In this document: one piece after another, positions 34,042-42,432 of the stretch
How the letters are laid out: every line of letters starts with the position of its first letter
Numbering within the stretch: the first letter of the stretch is position 1
Origin: Leptonema illini DSM 21528
Lineage (GTDB): Bacteria > Spirochaetota > Leptospiria > Leptospirales > Leptonemataceae
Length of the DNA stretch: 64,000 bases
Direction: 5' to 3'
Assembly (NCBI RefSeq): GCF_000243335.1
Contig: NZ_JH597773.1
Coordinates: 1,075,989-1,139,988, forward strand
Notes under the pieces: generated by a model
Told to the model about the DNA's origin: nothing
The model's database searches: none
Seen by the model: only the letters and a program-made list of their open reading frames with translations
Translations under genes and position numbers: made by a program

Positions 34042-34842
34042 CTACGGTGCGAGAATTCCGTCGAGTCGATGACGCTTTGCCGCAGCAAGAAGACGACCGT
34101 CTTTCTTAACCGTTTTTACGAACTCTTCAAGCCTTGCATGCCAGCGATCGTCGCCTTTAACGACCGCATAGGCATACGGCGTCAGATGAAACGGTTTTGG
34201 AGGAGCGATCACTCGAGCCCAGTCGACGGCATCAAGCATGCGTCGCGAATACGGGTAATCGGTCAAAAAAACGTCGGCCCTTCCCGATTCCACTTCTTGC
34301 TCGCGTGCATGCGGCGTATCCTTTACGAGCAGGCGCGCCTTTTTCAGACGTTCCTTCATTACGCCTTCATGGTATGTGCCGCGAGCGACGACGACGATGA
34401 CGCCTTCCTGATCGATATCGTTCCACTGCTTGATACGTCGGTTCGAGCGGGTCGTAATGCCGTAAACGTCGCTGATCAGATGCGGGCTCGTAAAGCGAAG
34501 ATACCTTGAACGTTCTGCCGTAATGCCTATGGCAAACATGGCGACGTCGCAGCGATCCGACGTCATATCTTCGATCAGCTTCGCAAACGAACTATCGACG
34601 AAGCGAAGACGTACGTTCAGGTCGTGAGCAAGCTGCTCTGCCATCTCGACATCGATACCGTTCAGCTGCCTGGTTCTTGGATTGCGATACGATATGCCGT
34701 AATAATCGGGCCAGATGCAAACACGCAGCTCTTTTGCTGCAAGGATTCGCTCCAGCCGGCCCGGTGCCGCTTGAAGCGCTTCCGTCAGGCCGGTAATGAT
34801 AAAAACAAGAAGCATCGCCGCCGATCTCATAGTCGCATGCAC
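34042..34842 (-). CDS. Periplasmic amino-acid-type solute-binding protein (SBP_bac_3)
   Basis: AAGG lies just upstream of ATG 34842. The 266-residue product has a signal peptide (MLLVFIITGLTEALQAAPG) and the family-3 binding fold: RVCIWPDYYGISYRNPRT-like first lobe, NGIDVEMAEQLAHDLNVRLR, and DRCDVAMFAIGITAERSRYL followed by FTSPHL. No permease or ATPase genes of an ABC transporter are nearby. Instead it sits five bases before the PAS-GGDEF-EAL gene. A sensory rather than transport role is therefore inferred. The ligand is probably an amino acid or other small polar molecule. Confidence 0.85.
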   Translation of the reverse strand: MHATMRSAAMLLVFIITGLTEALQAAPGRLERILAAKELRVCIWPDYYGISYRNPRTRQLNGIDVEMAEQLAHDLNVRLRFVDSSFAKLIEDMTSDRCDVAMFAIGITAERSRYLRFTSPHLISDVYGITTRSNRRIKQWNDIDQEGVIVVVARGTYHEGVMKERLKKARLLVKDTPHAREQEVESGRADVFLTDYPYSRRMLDAVDWARVIAPPKPFHLTPYAYAVVKGDDRWHARLEEFVKTVKKDGRLLAAAKRHRLDGILAP

Positions 34843-34864
34843 AGTACCTTGCCTCTCTTATGCG

Positions 34865-36040
34865 TCAAGGACAATGCATTTCGGCGAACAGTCGTTCGAT
34901 CAATGCGCGAATCTGTTCTGAGCCGATGATCGAATAATGGGACAGGCCAGTGAGGCAATGAACGCGTCCTGTTTCGGTAGCAGGCATTGCTTTATATACC
35001 GATTGCAGGCGCTCCAGACTGGGTCGCTCTACGACGCCGTCACCAAGCACAGAAGCAGGATGCTTTGCGTCTTCTGTGATCAGTCCGTAGGCCTGATAGG
35101 CGTCGAGGCCATCAAGCTCTCCAAAATAATAATGACGGCCGTATCGGTCCGGATGCGGATCGTTCTTCCAGTCCTCTTCGCGAATGAGCCCGTGCGAGAG
35201 ATCCTTCATGGCGTCGCTTCTTTCGTTACCGATCTGACCGAACAGGCGTGCGGGAAAAAGCGGTATGGCATCGGCGGCGGCGTTAACCCAGAATCCTATC
35301 TTTTCGATATAGGATCCTCCGTCCGGGGAGCTGATCAGGAGTAAACGCCCCATCCGGCTGCGATCGCTCATCAAATAAAGAGCGCTTCGAAGGATCAATC
35401 CACCCTGGCTGTACGTCACGACGTTAACCTTATTAGCGGTTCTCGTCGTGATCTCTGTGATCATTTCGAGAAGCGCCTGACCGTTATCCGATATATGGGC
35501 CCCCGGATTAAACCGAACATAGAGCGGATGATAGCCCATCTTTTCAAATACGGCATGCAGCCCGGACCACATGCCTTCGTCGCAGAAGAGGCCCGGCACA
35601 CAGAGAAGCAGTGCCTTATCGGTCGATCCTTCGAGCGCCTCATCGATACCGACGTCCCGACCGTTTCGACGAAACGACGGACGGATCTCAGAGATCGTTA
35701 TGCCGGCAAAAGAGGCGCCTGCTATACTTGAGACGGCAACATTCTCGAATAAAGCCTTGCGGATCGTCTCATCGGCCATATCGACGGACTGCCGGGCTTT
35801 TGTGAGGGCATCGGTCGTTGCATCAAGAGCGGCGTTCAGTCCCTCTACTGTCTTGCGGCCGGCCTTTTCTATTTCACCGATGAATTGATCGAGCCAGGCG
35901 ACCGTCGGCCTGCGATCCGACGCCTGCTCGACGGAATGGCTTACGACGTCACGCAACCCACGCAGCACATTCACGGAAAGATCGCGGGCAAGGTCGAGCC
36001 CGGCTCGGCTCAGATTCATGGGAGGATCGGTGGGACGCAT
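34865..36040 (-). CDS. Alpha/beta hydrolase, lipase-like (paralogue of 44990-46234)
   Basis: The 391-residue protein has an N-terminal helical region of about 150 residues with no signal peptide, then an alpha/beta hydrolase fold. LLLCVPGLFCDEGMWSGLHA carries the oxyanion strand and NVVTYSQGGLILRSALYLM the GxSxG-like elbow (Y-S-Q-G-G). A catalytic His probably lies in HCLTGLSHYSIIGSEQ near the end. It resembles PGAP1/lipase-type esterases. The protein at 44990 has the same layout and shares VPGL, SQGGLILRS, ISSPDGG and HYYFGELDGLDAYQ. It lies in the minus-strand unit between a 41-residue membrane protein and the solute-binding protein. Its substrate is unknown. Confidence 0.82.
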   Translation of the reverse strand: MRPTDPPMNLSRAGLDLARDLSVNVLRGLRDVVSHSVEQASDRRPTVAWLDQFIGEIEKAGRKTVEGLNAALDATTDALTKARQSVDMADETIRKALFENVAVSSIAGASFAGITISEIRPSFRRNGRDVGIDEALEGSTDKALLLCVPGLFCDEGMWSGLHAVFEKMGYHPLYVRFNPGAHISDNGQALLEMITEITTRTANKVNVVTYSQGGLILRSALYLMSDRSRMGRLLLISSPDGGSYIEKIGFWVNAAADAIPLFPARLFGQIGNERSDAMKDLSHGLIREEDWKNDPHPDRYGRHYYFGELDGLDAYQAYGLITEDAKHPASVLGDGVVERPSLERLQSVYKAMPATETGRVHCLTGLSHYSIIGSEQIRALIERLFAEMHCP

Positions 36041-36084
36041 TCCTCTTTACTCTAAAGACGATCGCCTGTCGAGTCAACATCGAA

Positions 36085-36210
36085 TCATCGGCTCTGCTCT
36101 TTTTTCTCGGGCTTATGTGAGGTATCAGGCTTCGACTCAGGTCGAGTAATGATAATCGTTGCGACAAAGATCGCAAGCAGGATTGCGATCGCCAGATTGA
36201 TGCGGTTCAT
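36085..36210 (-). CDS. 41-residue single-pass membrane protein
   Basis: ATG 36210 overlaps the preceding gene's TGA as ATGA and has GGTGGAG upstream. The product has one membrane helix, NLAIAILLAIFVATIIIT, at residues 5-22, then a charged tail (RPESKPDTSHKPEKKEQS). Translational coupling and a good ribosome site argue that it is real in spite of its size. No homologue is recognised. It lies between the unrecognised 36207-37163 gene and the lipase-like gene, and could anchor one of them. Confidence 0.65.
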   Translation of the reverse strand: MNRINLAIAILLAIFVATIIITRPESKPDTSHKPEKKEQSR

Positions 36211-37163
36211 CGCTCCACCTTCTCGGGCAGAATAAGTTCATACTCCGTCCTCTGGATCTTTGTTTTTACGAAGCGCTCCAGTTTGCGAAAGGCCAGAAAG
36301 ATGCGCCAGATCCAGGCATCCTCTTTATAATAAGCGTCCACCTCTTTGCGTCGGATGGGCTTCAGATCCGCATATCGCTCGCGTAAAAAGCCGTTGGCGG
36401 CCTCGATAAACGGATCAATCAGATCGATTTTCTTCTCTTTGTAAAGATTGGCGATCAGGTCAATGATGACAAGGCGCAGATCATAATAACGATTGAGAAC
36501 ATCTTTCAGGAAGAACAGCCGAATCACCCACACCAGATACGAGGGACAGATACGCAAAAAGAGCTCGGGGTCAAGCTGTTCGACTCCATCGCGACGCATG
36601 AGCGGCGTGCTTGTATCGAGATAGAAAAGGCGTTCGTCCTGCCAGGCCCAGTTCGACATCTGTCCGTCGAAGCCGAGAGACAGATCGTCATGGTCGGCGT
36701 TATACGAAAAGACTCGATCAAAACCGAGCAGCACTCTCTGAAACAGATCAAGCGCCGACTCGCGATCGGTTGCCCTTAAATACGCCGGGCCGATACGCAG
36801 CGGATCAACCATGCGCTGAAAGATATAGAGCACGGGATGATGATGACGATTTAGCCGAAGCACTCCGTAATCGGGAGTAAAGACGCCGATCTCGTTCAGG
36901 AGACGCGAATACTGCTTGAAGTTCTCTTCGTAGGGCAGGATCTCGCTCTCGCTTCGAAATACGGCCATACGCTTGAAGGCAAGGCCTTTCAGATCTACAT
37001 CATCAAAGCTAAATACGGTGCTCATCTCGCCGTAGCCGATGATGCGAGGAGCATACGGTCCTGCCTCGGGCCGTGCCGGATCAAGCTGCGCCTCAAAACG
37101 CCGCAATTTTTCGACGGCTGCATCTGTTAAGGATATCTCTTTTCCCGCCAGTTTATCTTTCAT
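36207..37163 (-). CDS. Unrecognised cytoplasmic protein, possibly kinase-like
   Basis: ATG 37163 is preceded by GGTGG; ATG 37193 is an alternative with no ribosome site. The product of about 318 residues has no membrane helix. Segments such as IIGYGEMSTVFSF, LKGLAFKRMAVF, VLYIFQRMVDPLRIGP, SLGFDGQMSNWAWQ and FYLDTSTPLMRRDG resemble the glycine loop, lysine strand and D-x-x-x-x-N catalytic loop of kinase-like phosphotransferases, but with deviations. I treat this as inference. It follows the aminotransferase gene on the same strand and overlaps the small membrane protein gene. A joint role in modifying a small amine-containing compound is possible but unproven. Confidence 0.65.
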   Translation of the reverse strand: MKDKLAGKEISLTDAAVEKLRRFEAQLDPARPEAGPYAPRIIGYGEMSTVFSFDDVDLKGLAFKRMAVFRSESEILPYEENFKQYSRLLNEIGVFTPDYGVLRLNRHHHPVLYIFQRMVDPLRIGPAYLRATDRESALDLFQRVLLGFDRVFSYNADHDDLSLGFDGQMSNWAWQDERLFYLDTSTPLMRRDGVEQLDPELFLRICPSYLVWVIRLFFLKDVLNRYYDLRLVIIDLIANLYKEKKIDLIDPFIEAANGFLRERYADLKPIRRKEVDAYYKEDAWIWRIFLAFRKLERFVKTKIQRTEYELILPEKVER

Positions 37164-37215
37164 GTTCACTATTCCACCAAGAATGGAAGCCATCTTAAAA
37201 TAGCTTATAGACGCT

Positions 37216-38535
37216 TCAATTTTGAAGCATCTTCTTTAGAACTGCCTTAAGAAGGCGATACTTCAATCGGCTCTTATCTTTGAGCGACGTCTCGACGATC
37301 TGCATAATCTCTTCGCGCTCGCTTTCGCTGACGATAAGCGGCGGCAGGAATTGCAGCACGCGCTTATCGTTATTGGCATAAACGGCGAAGATTCCGTTAT
37401 CAAGAAGCGTGCGCACAAGTATCAGACAGTCCTCAGGAGAACGCATGCGAATGCCCATAAACATTCCCAGACGTCGCACTTCGGTAATCTCGGGAAAGCG
37501 ACCGCTTAACTCATTCCAGCGTTGCTCGAAAAACAGCCCCGAGGTCTCGATACGCTTGAGAAAGTCCGCATCACCGACGATATCAAGCACGGTCAGAGCG
37601 GCGCTGCATCCGACCTCTGCGCCGCCGAACGTCGATATATGAATAAAGGGATCTTTCTTGAAGACCTGCTCGAACTTCTCTCTGTAGCAGGTCGCCGATA
37701 TGGGGTACATGCCCCCGGATAACCCTTTTCCCGATATTACGATATCGGGTACGATATCATAGTGTTGGTAGGCCCAGACTTTGCCCGTGCGCCCGAGCCC
37801 GGTCTGGATTTCATCCATAATCATGACGACGCCGTACCGATCGCAGAGCTGGCGTATCTCGCGCATCTGCTGGGCGGGAAAGATCGGCATGCCCAGCGTC
37901 GCCGGTACGGTTTCGAGGATAACACCCGCCGCTCCCTGGATCTGCTTTCGCATCGCCGCCATATCGCCAAAGGCAACCTGCACAAAATCGGGAAGATGCA
38001 GGGCGAAGGGATTACGGTATTTCTCGTCGCCGGTCGCCGCAGCAAGACCCGTATGTCCGTGATAGCCGCCGGCCAGAGAAACGATCTTTTGCCGTCCCGT
38101 ATAACCCCGAGCAAGTTTGATGGCCAGGTCGGCTGCCTCGCCGCCCGACGCTCCGAAGACGACGCGGCTGAGCTCGCTTTTTCCACGCCCGCTCGCAAAC
38201 GATTGAGACAGGCGTTCCGCCAGCAGGGATCGCGGCCCCGAAATCAGGTGATGGTTCCCGATATCGTACTCGCCGAGCGCCGACTGAAGCGCCGACACCA
38301 CCCGCGGATGACGATGGCCGAGATTGAAGACGCCGCCGTTACAGTGGCAGTTGATGTATCTCTTTCCAGAGAGATCCCAGAAGTAGATGCCTTCGCGCCG
38401 GCCCATCACCAGATCAAGCCCGACCTTGCGATAATACGAAGCCTTGTATCGGGATAGGTGCCGTTCGTAACGTTTTATGATATCTTTTTTTTGCTTTTTA
38501 TCGAGCTTCTTTTCGCCCTTTTTTTCTTTTCGCAT
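37216..38535 (-). CDS. Class III PLP-dependent aminotransferase
   Basis: The 439-residue protein shows the class III aminotransferase fold: NCHCNGGVFNLGHRHPRVV near the N-terminus, GASGGEAADLAIKLARG for phosphate binding, VMIMDEIQTGLGRTGKVWAY with the PLP-contacting Asp, and the Schiff-base Lys in VISGKGLSGGMYPISATCY. Substrate class (ornithine, acetylornithine, diamine or other) cannot be fixed. The N-terminus is very Lys-rich (KEKKGEKKLDKKQKKDIIKR). It is the first gene of the minus-strand unit at 31505-38535. No classical ribosome site precedes the ATG. The TetR gene is divergent from it. Confidence 0.9.
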   Translation of the reverse strand: MRKEKKGEKKLDKKQKKDIIKRYERHLSRYKASYYRKVGLDLVMGRREGIYFWDLSGKRYINCHCNGGVFNLGHRHPRVVSALQSALGEYDIGNHHLISGPRSLLAERLSQSFASGRGKSELSRVVFGASGGEAADLAIKLARGYTGRQKIVSLAGGYHGHTGLAAATGDEKYRNPFALHLPDFVQVAFGDMAAMRKQIQGAAGVILETVPATLGMPIFPAQQMREIRQLCDRYGVVMIMDEIQTGLGRTGKVWAYQHYDIVPDIVISGKGLSGGMYPISATCYREKFEQVFKKDPFIHISTFGGAEVGCSAALTVLDIVGDADFLKRIETSGLFFEQRWNELSGRFPEITEVRRLGMFMGIRMRSPEDCLILVRTLLDNGIFAVYANNDKRVLQFLPPLIVSESEREEIMQIVETSLKDKSRLKYRLLKAVLKKMLQN

Positions 38536-38739
38536 GAACGGTTCAGCGTGCGACGGCGAGCGGCACAGTCAAGAGAGATTCGCGGGAAATCATTTTTACC
38601 ACAGAGGTCTCTGAGGACTCGGAGAGAAGAATCGGCAAATTCACCGGGCTGAGACTGCTCGACCACGCATCACCTCTACCCGGAAGCCCTCTATGGTTTA
38701 TTCGCTTCGCACTGCCCCGGGGCTCACTATTTTATAGGT

Positions 38740-38766
38740 GACTATATTTTTTAAGCAGACTATATT
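38740..38766. promoter_or_regulatory. Direct repeats GACTATATT in the tetR/aminotransferase intergenic region
   Basis: GACTATATT occurs at 38740-38748 and 38758-38766, centres 18 bp apart, in an AT-rich stretch just before the TetR start. A related CACTATTTT lies at 38724-38732. Spacing close to two helical turns and the position upstream of a TetR gene suggest an operator or overlapping promoter boxes. No direct proof is available. Confidence 0.4.
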
Positions 38767-38772
38767 CGTTTC

Positions 38773-39465
38773 ATGCTGCCCTTCCGGCGATACGGCGCCA
38801 TTCCCGACGAGCTGCCTCTGCGAGAGCGCAAGATGGCACAGGCGCGTCTTGATGTTCTTGACGCCTTTCTTGAGATGCTTGAAAAACGCCCTGCCATCGA
38901 CATTCAGGTGCGCGAGATCTGCAAAAAGGCGCGCATATCAGAGCCGGGTTTCTACAACCACTTCCCCGAAAAAGATCATCTCTTTCTGTTCTTTATTCAA
39001 ATCTGGAGCGTCGATATGGCGCTACGTCTGCAGAAGCATCGCGGCGTCGATGCCATCCGTCGTCTGTTTCGCGAAACGGCCAGCATGAACGACACCACCG
39101 GTCGGCTGTTACTTGAGGTCATCGCCTTTCAGGCCCGCAGATCGGTGCCCGAGCTCCTGAGTAAATGGCGCCCCTTGAACCGAGTGGAGAAGCTACTTGT
39201 ATTCGGCGACGCTCCTTTTGACGATCTGCCTGACACAGGCCTCGGTCCGCTGCTACAGAAGGCCGTAAGCGAAGCAATTCACGACAGCAATCAAGACAAC
39301 ACAGCAGATGGCAATCTCAGGGCCGACGCGAAAACGATCGCACTTTCTCTTTCCGGATTGTTCTTCGGTCTGCCCGTGGCCATGCAGGGCACAGGGTCGC
39401 TCAGCAAGGCCTATGACCGGGCCATTCTGACCTTCTTTCCGCTTAACGACAGGAGAACGATATGA
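38773..39465 (+). CDS. TetR-family transcriptional regulator
   Basis: The 230-residue protein has a TetR helix-turn-helix at about 20-65 (ARLDVLDAFLEMLEKRPAID, VREICKKARISEPGFYNHF, PEKDHLFLFF) and a helical C-terminal domain for ligand binding and dimerisation. The stop overlaps the next ATG as ATGA, so it is cotranscribed with the serine hydrolase. Autoregulation through the direct repeats just upstream is likely but inferred. The upstream neighbour on the other strand is the aminotransferase gene. The start has no strong ribosome site and may be some codons further in. Confidence 0.88.
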   Translation: MLPFRRYGAIPDELPLRERKMAQARLDVLDAFLEMLEKRPAIDIQVREICKKARISEPGFYNHFPEKDHLFLFFIQIWSVDMALRLQKHRGVDAIRRLFRETASMNDTTGRLLLEVIAFQARRSVPELLSKWRPLNRVEKLLVFGDAPFDDLPDTGLGPLLQKAVSEAIHDSNQDNTADGNLRADAKTIALSLSGLFFGLPVAMQGTGSLSKAYDRAILTFFPLNDRRTI

Positions 39466-40574
39466 AACACCTGATCTGGTTACTTGCCGCTCCGACGGCG
39501 CTGCAGGCCTCGCCCGTTCAACTTGAGCTCGAACGCATGCTTGACGATGCTCCGGGAATACAGTACGCCTTCGCCTCGACTAACGACATCCTCTATTCTT
39601 ACGAGGGAGGAAAGAGCGACATCTTCAGCGGGGCGATCGTCGAGCGCGAGACGGCGTTCGCCGGATTTTCTGTGACAAAAACGTTTACCGCCCTCGCCGT
39701 TCTGCACCTGGCCGATCAGAAAAAGATCGATCTCGATGCACCGCTCTCGCTGTATCTGCCCGGCCAGGCCGTCCGCTATGACTCTGGAAATGAAACTTCT
39801 CAACCGACCGTGCGTCAGACGCTTAACCATACGGCCGGCTTTGCGAATCCGATGCCACTGCGCTGGATTCACCGACTCGATCGTCCGTTTCACAGACAGA
39901 CGTGGGAGGATTCGCTTCTCAAAGAACATGCCATCTTGAAAGGCAGGCCCGGAGCAAAGTTCGCCTATTCCAATGTCGGCTATGTTGCGCTCGGAAGGCT
40001 TATAGAGGCTCAAAGCGGTTTAGACTATGACGAATACATCGAGAAACACATTCTTGCGCCGTTGCAGCTGCGCTCCGACGAGCGCCTCTTTTTTCGCACG
40101 TCGTCGACGCCACACGGAACCGGTCATGCCGCACGCTGGTCGCCGGCGACGTTGCTCATGTCCTTTCTTCTCTCTGATGAAAAGATCCTCTCGAACGATA
40201 GCAAAAGTGGATGGCGCACGCTTCAGCCCGTTCAGATGAACGGGCTTGCCTACGGCGGCCTGTCGGGCAATCACAGAGGGTTTATACGTTATCTTCAGGC
40301 GATGCTCAAAGGAGATGCTCCGTTCACGCCGCAGATTCGCGACGCGCTGCTTTCCGGTGACAGTCTTCCGGTCACGCTTGCCTGGTGGCGCGGCGACCTG
40401 AACGGCGAGCCGTATTTCAGCCATGCCGGCGGAGGAGGCGGTTTTTATGCCGAGATACGCCTGTACCCGCGCCTCGGAAGGGCAAGCGTCCTGCTGCTGA
40501 ACCGAACGGGATTAACCGATGCGCGTATGCTCGACCGTCTGGACCGCTTCTTTATTGACAGAAATGCGCCATAG
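39462..40574 (+). CDS. Exported beta-lactamase-family serine hydrolase
   Basis: The 370-residue protein has a short signal peptide (MKHLIWLLAAPTALQASP) and the class C beta-lactamase/esterase motifs: SVTKTFTALAVLHLADQKK with the nucleophile Ser and Lys (SxxK), the YxN motif in FAYSNVGYVALGRLIEAQSG, and a late H-x-G (SHAGGGGGFYAEI). It probably cleaves an ester or peptide, or is a penicillin-binding-like esterase; resistance is not implied. It starts within the end of the TetR gene and is probably controlled by it. Confidence 0.88.
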   Translation: MKHLIWLLAAPTALQASPVQLELERMLDDAPGIQYAFASTNDILYSYEGGKSDIFSGAIVERETAFAGFSVTKTFTALAVLHLADQKKIDLDAPLSLYLPGQAVRYDSGNETSQPTVRQTLNHTAGFANPMPLRWIHRLDRPFHRQTWEDSLLKEHAILKGRPGAKFAYSNVGYVALGRLIEAQSGLDYDEYIEKHILAPLQLRSDERLFFRTSSTPHGTGHAARWSPATLLMSFLLSDEKILSNDSKSGWRTLQPVQMNGLAYGGLSGNHRGFIRYLQAMLKGDAPFTPQIRDALLSGDSLPVTLAWWRGDLNGEPYFSHAGGGGGFYAEIRLYPRLGRASVLLLNRTGLTDARMLDRLDRFFIDRNAP

Positions 40575-40589
40575 CGTACTTCTCAGTCT

Positions 40590-41219
40590 GTGAACGAGAA
40601 GCGACTCAAAGCGGCCGAAAAATCTTTCTTAAAGCGCTATCCGGGCGGCTTCAAGCATCCGGAGCTACAGGCCATCGTAAAAAAGCATCACAAGCCGAAA
40701 CTGCTTGCAAGCGTTCAGGAGGCCTTTGCTGCCTATAGGTTCAAGGATACGCAGGCCGTTCTCGACAGCTTCGTAAAGATCATATCGCAGTCCACCGTCG
40801 TATCGGTCTTTGAGAAGACGAAGCTGCGCAATGTCGCTCCGTCGCTGAGCGATACGGATCGCAAGAAAATCGTGCTCGCCCTGAAAGAGATGCTGCATGG
40901 CGATCGGCTGAAAGGCTTCGACCAGCTCTCGTCTCAGCTGAAGCCCTTCGGAGTGGCGAAATGGCCGGTGTTAACCGCTCTGCTTCTTTACTACGATGCT
41001 CAAAAAGAGGTCATCGTAAAACCGACTACGGCAAAGGCCGTCATCGACTTCTTTGAAGTCAAAGATCTCAAATACACGTCGACGCCGAATTCTTCCTTCT
41101 ACAAGGATTACAGATCCCTCATCTTAAAAATGCGTAAGATGGTTTCGCCCGATGTCGCTCCCGATAACGGCGCCTTCTCGGGCTTTCTCATGATGTCGAT
41201 GGAAGAGCCGGTCGAGTGA
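40590..41219 (+). CDS. Hypothetical 209-residue soluble protein
   Basis: A GTG at 40590 opens a frame of 209 residues, 15 bp after the serine hydrolase gene. The product is basic and mostly helical (EKRLKAAEKSFLKRYPGGFK, QAIVKKHHKPKLLASVQEAF, SDTDRKKIVLALKEMLHGDR). No signal peptide, helix or catalytic motif is recognised. Codon use and length support a real gene. It may belong to the TetR transcript, and it converges on the oxidoreductase gene at 41258. Confidence 0.65.
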   Translation: MNEKRLKAAEKSFLKRYPGGFKHPELQAIVKKHHKPKLLASVQEAFAAYRFKDTQAVLDSFVKIISQSTVVSVFEKTKLRNVAPSLSDTDRKKIVLALKEMLHGDRLKGFDQLSSQLKPFGVAKWPVLTALLLYYDAQKEVIVKPTTAKAVIDFFEVKDLKYTSTPNSSFYKDYRSLILKMRKMVSPDVAPDNGAFSGFLMMSMEEPVE

Positions 41220-41257
41220 TATAAAGTGATGCTGCCAGAGGACGGGACCTCAAGCGC

Positions 41258-42343
41258 TTACAGCCATCTTGTAAGACCGACCTCGAATACGAAGTTTGAA
41301 CCGAAGGCTAACGACGGCGTCTGGAAACCGGTCTCATGCCCCTTTTCCAGACGTCCGTCAAGAATACGTCGCACGGCGGCAAGAGCGCTCTCGACCGTAA
41401 AGGCGTATCCCTCCTGCGTCTCAAGGCGCAGACAGAGCGTATGGCCGCGACCGTCCATCCCCAGTCCTTCGATACGAGCGCGCGCCGTGCGGCGTACCGT
41501 TTCATCGGGGCCTTTTACGAGCGGCGAAAGCATCTTTCCAAGAGCACCGAAGAATGACCGGGCCCTTGAACGACCGAGCAGTGAACGAAGCGGCATGAGG
41601 GCGCCAAGCAGCACACGTTGCGACGACGGCACGGTCGTAAAGACCTCGATATTCGGGATGCCCGTCGATACGAAGGCTGTAAAGACGTCTCCCCATGGAA
41701 TCGCATGATACGTTTCGGTTCGATCGGTTAAATCAAGCTGAGCGGTTCTGCTGAAATAGGGAATCGACGTTACCCGACCATCTTTACGCACGACCGAATC
41801 ATCGGCGAGTCCGAGCAGTGCCGAGCGCATCGTACCGGCCGATATATGCGATAATCCGGCGAAGGCAAGCCGGAGCGAAACGGCAGTCGGCATCTCTTCA
41901 TACACCGTTCGCGCCACACAATCCGTCGGCACCACGTCAAAACCGACGCCCGGAAGCAACAGCACGCCGGCGTGGCGTGCGTTAGCATCCATCTCGTGAA
42001 GAGATTGAAAAACGCCGATCTCACCCGTTATATCGCAATAGGCGGTTTTCGCCTTCATACAGGCCTCGGCCATCGGCTTCGCCGTAAAAGCAAAGGGACC
42101 GGCGCAATGCAGCACGACGGCGCAATCCTCAATCTGCTTTGCGATAACGTCAGAATCAGAGGAGAGATCAAAGACACGCGCTTCACAATCAAGGCGGCTT
42201 GCGAGGGCCTGAATCTGAGAGGCATTGCGACCTGCCAGGACAGGCCGACGCATCGAAGAACCGGCGGCGGCTTCGGCGATGAGAGCTCCGGTGTACCCGT
42301 TCGCTCCGTAGATCATCCAGTTCTTTTTTACGGTATCTTTCAT
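41258..42343 (-). CDS. Saccharopine-dehydrogenase-like NAD(P)-binding oxidoreductase
   Basis: The 361-residue protein opens with a Rossmann fold (WMIYGANGYTGALIAEAAAG, a GxxGxxG pattern) and continues with features of the saccharopine dehydrogenase/trans-acting enoyl reductase superfamily: VVLHCAGPFAFTAKPMAEAC, AYCDITGEIGVFQSLHEMDA, LLPGVGFDVVPTDC. The substrate is unknown. Mycobacterial members act on lipids. The C-terminal part (LRLETQEGYAFTVESALAAV) fits this group as well. It converges with the gene at 40590 and is divergent from nhaA. Confidence 0.85.
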   Translation of the reverse strand: MKDTVKKNWMIYGANGYTGALIAEAAAGSSMRRPVLAGRNASQIQALASRLDCEARVFDLSSDSDVIAKQIEDCAVVLHCAGPFAFTAKPMAEACMKAKTAYCDITGEIGVFQSLHEMDANARHAGVLLLPGVGFDVVPTDCVARTVYEEMPTAVSLRLAFAGLSHISAGTMRSALLGLADDSVVRKDGRVTSIPYFSRTAQLDLTDRTETYHAIPWGDVFTAFVSTGIPNIEVFTTVPSSQRVLLGALMPLRSLLGRSRARSFFGALGKMLSPLVKGPDETVRRTARARIEGLGMDGRGHTLCLRLETQEGYAFTVESALAAVRRILDGRLEKGHETGFQTPSLAFGSNFVFEVGLTRWL

Positions 42344-42432
42344 ATATACGATGCACTTGATCGAAGAAATTCAATCCTGTAAATAAAAAACCCTTGTCTT
42401 CTGAGCCGCTCTTTCATTTCTTCCCGGCAACT

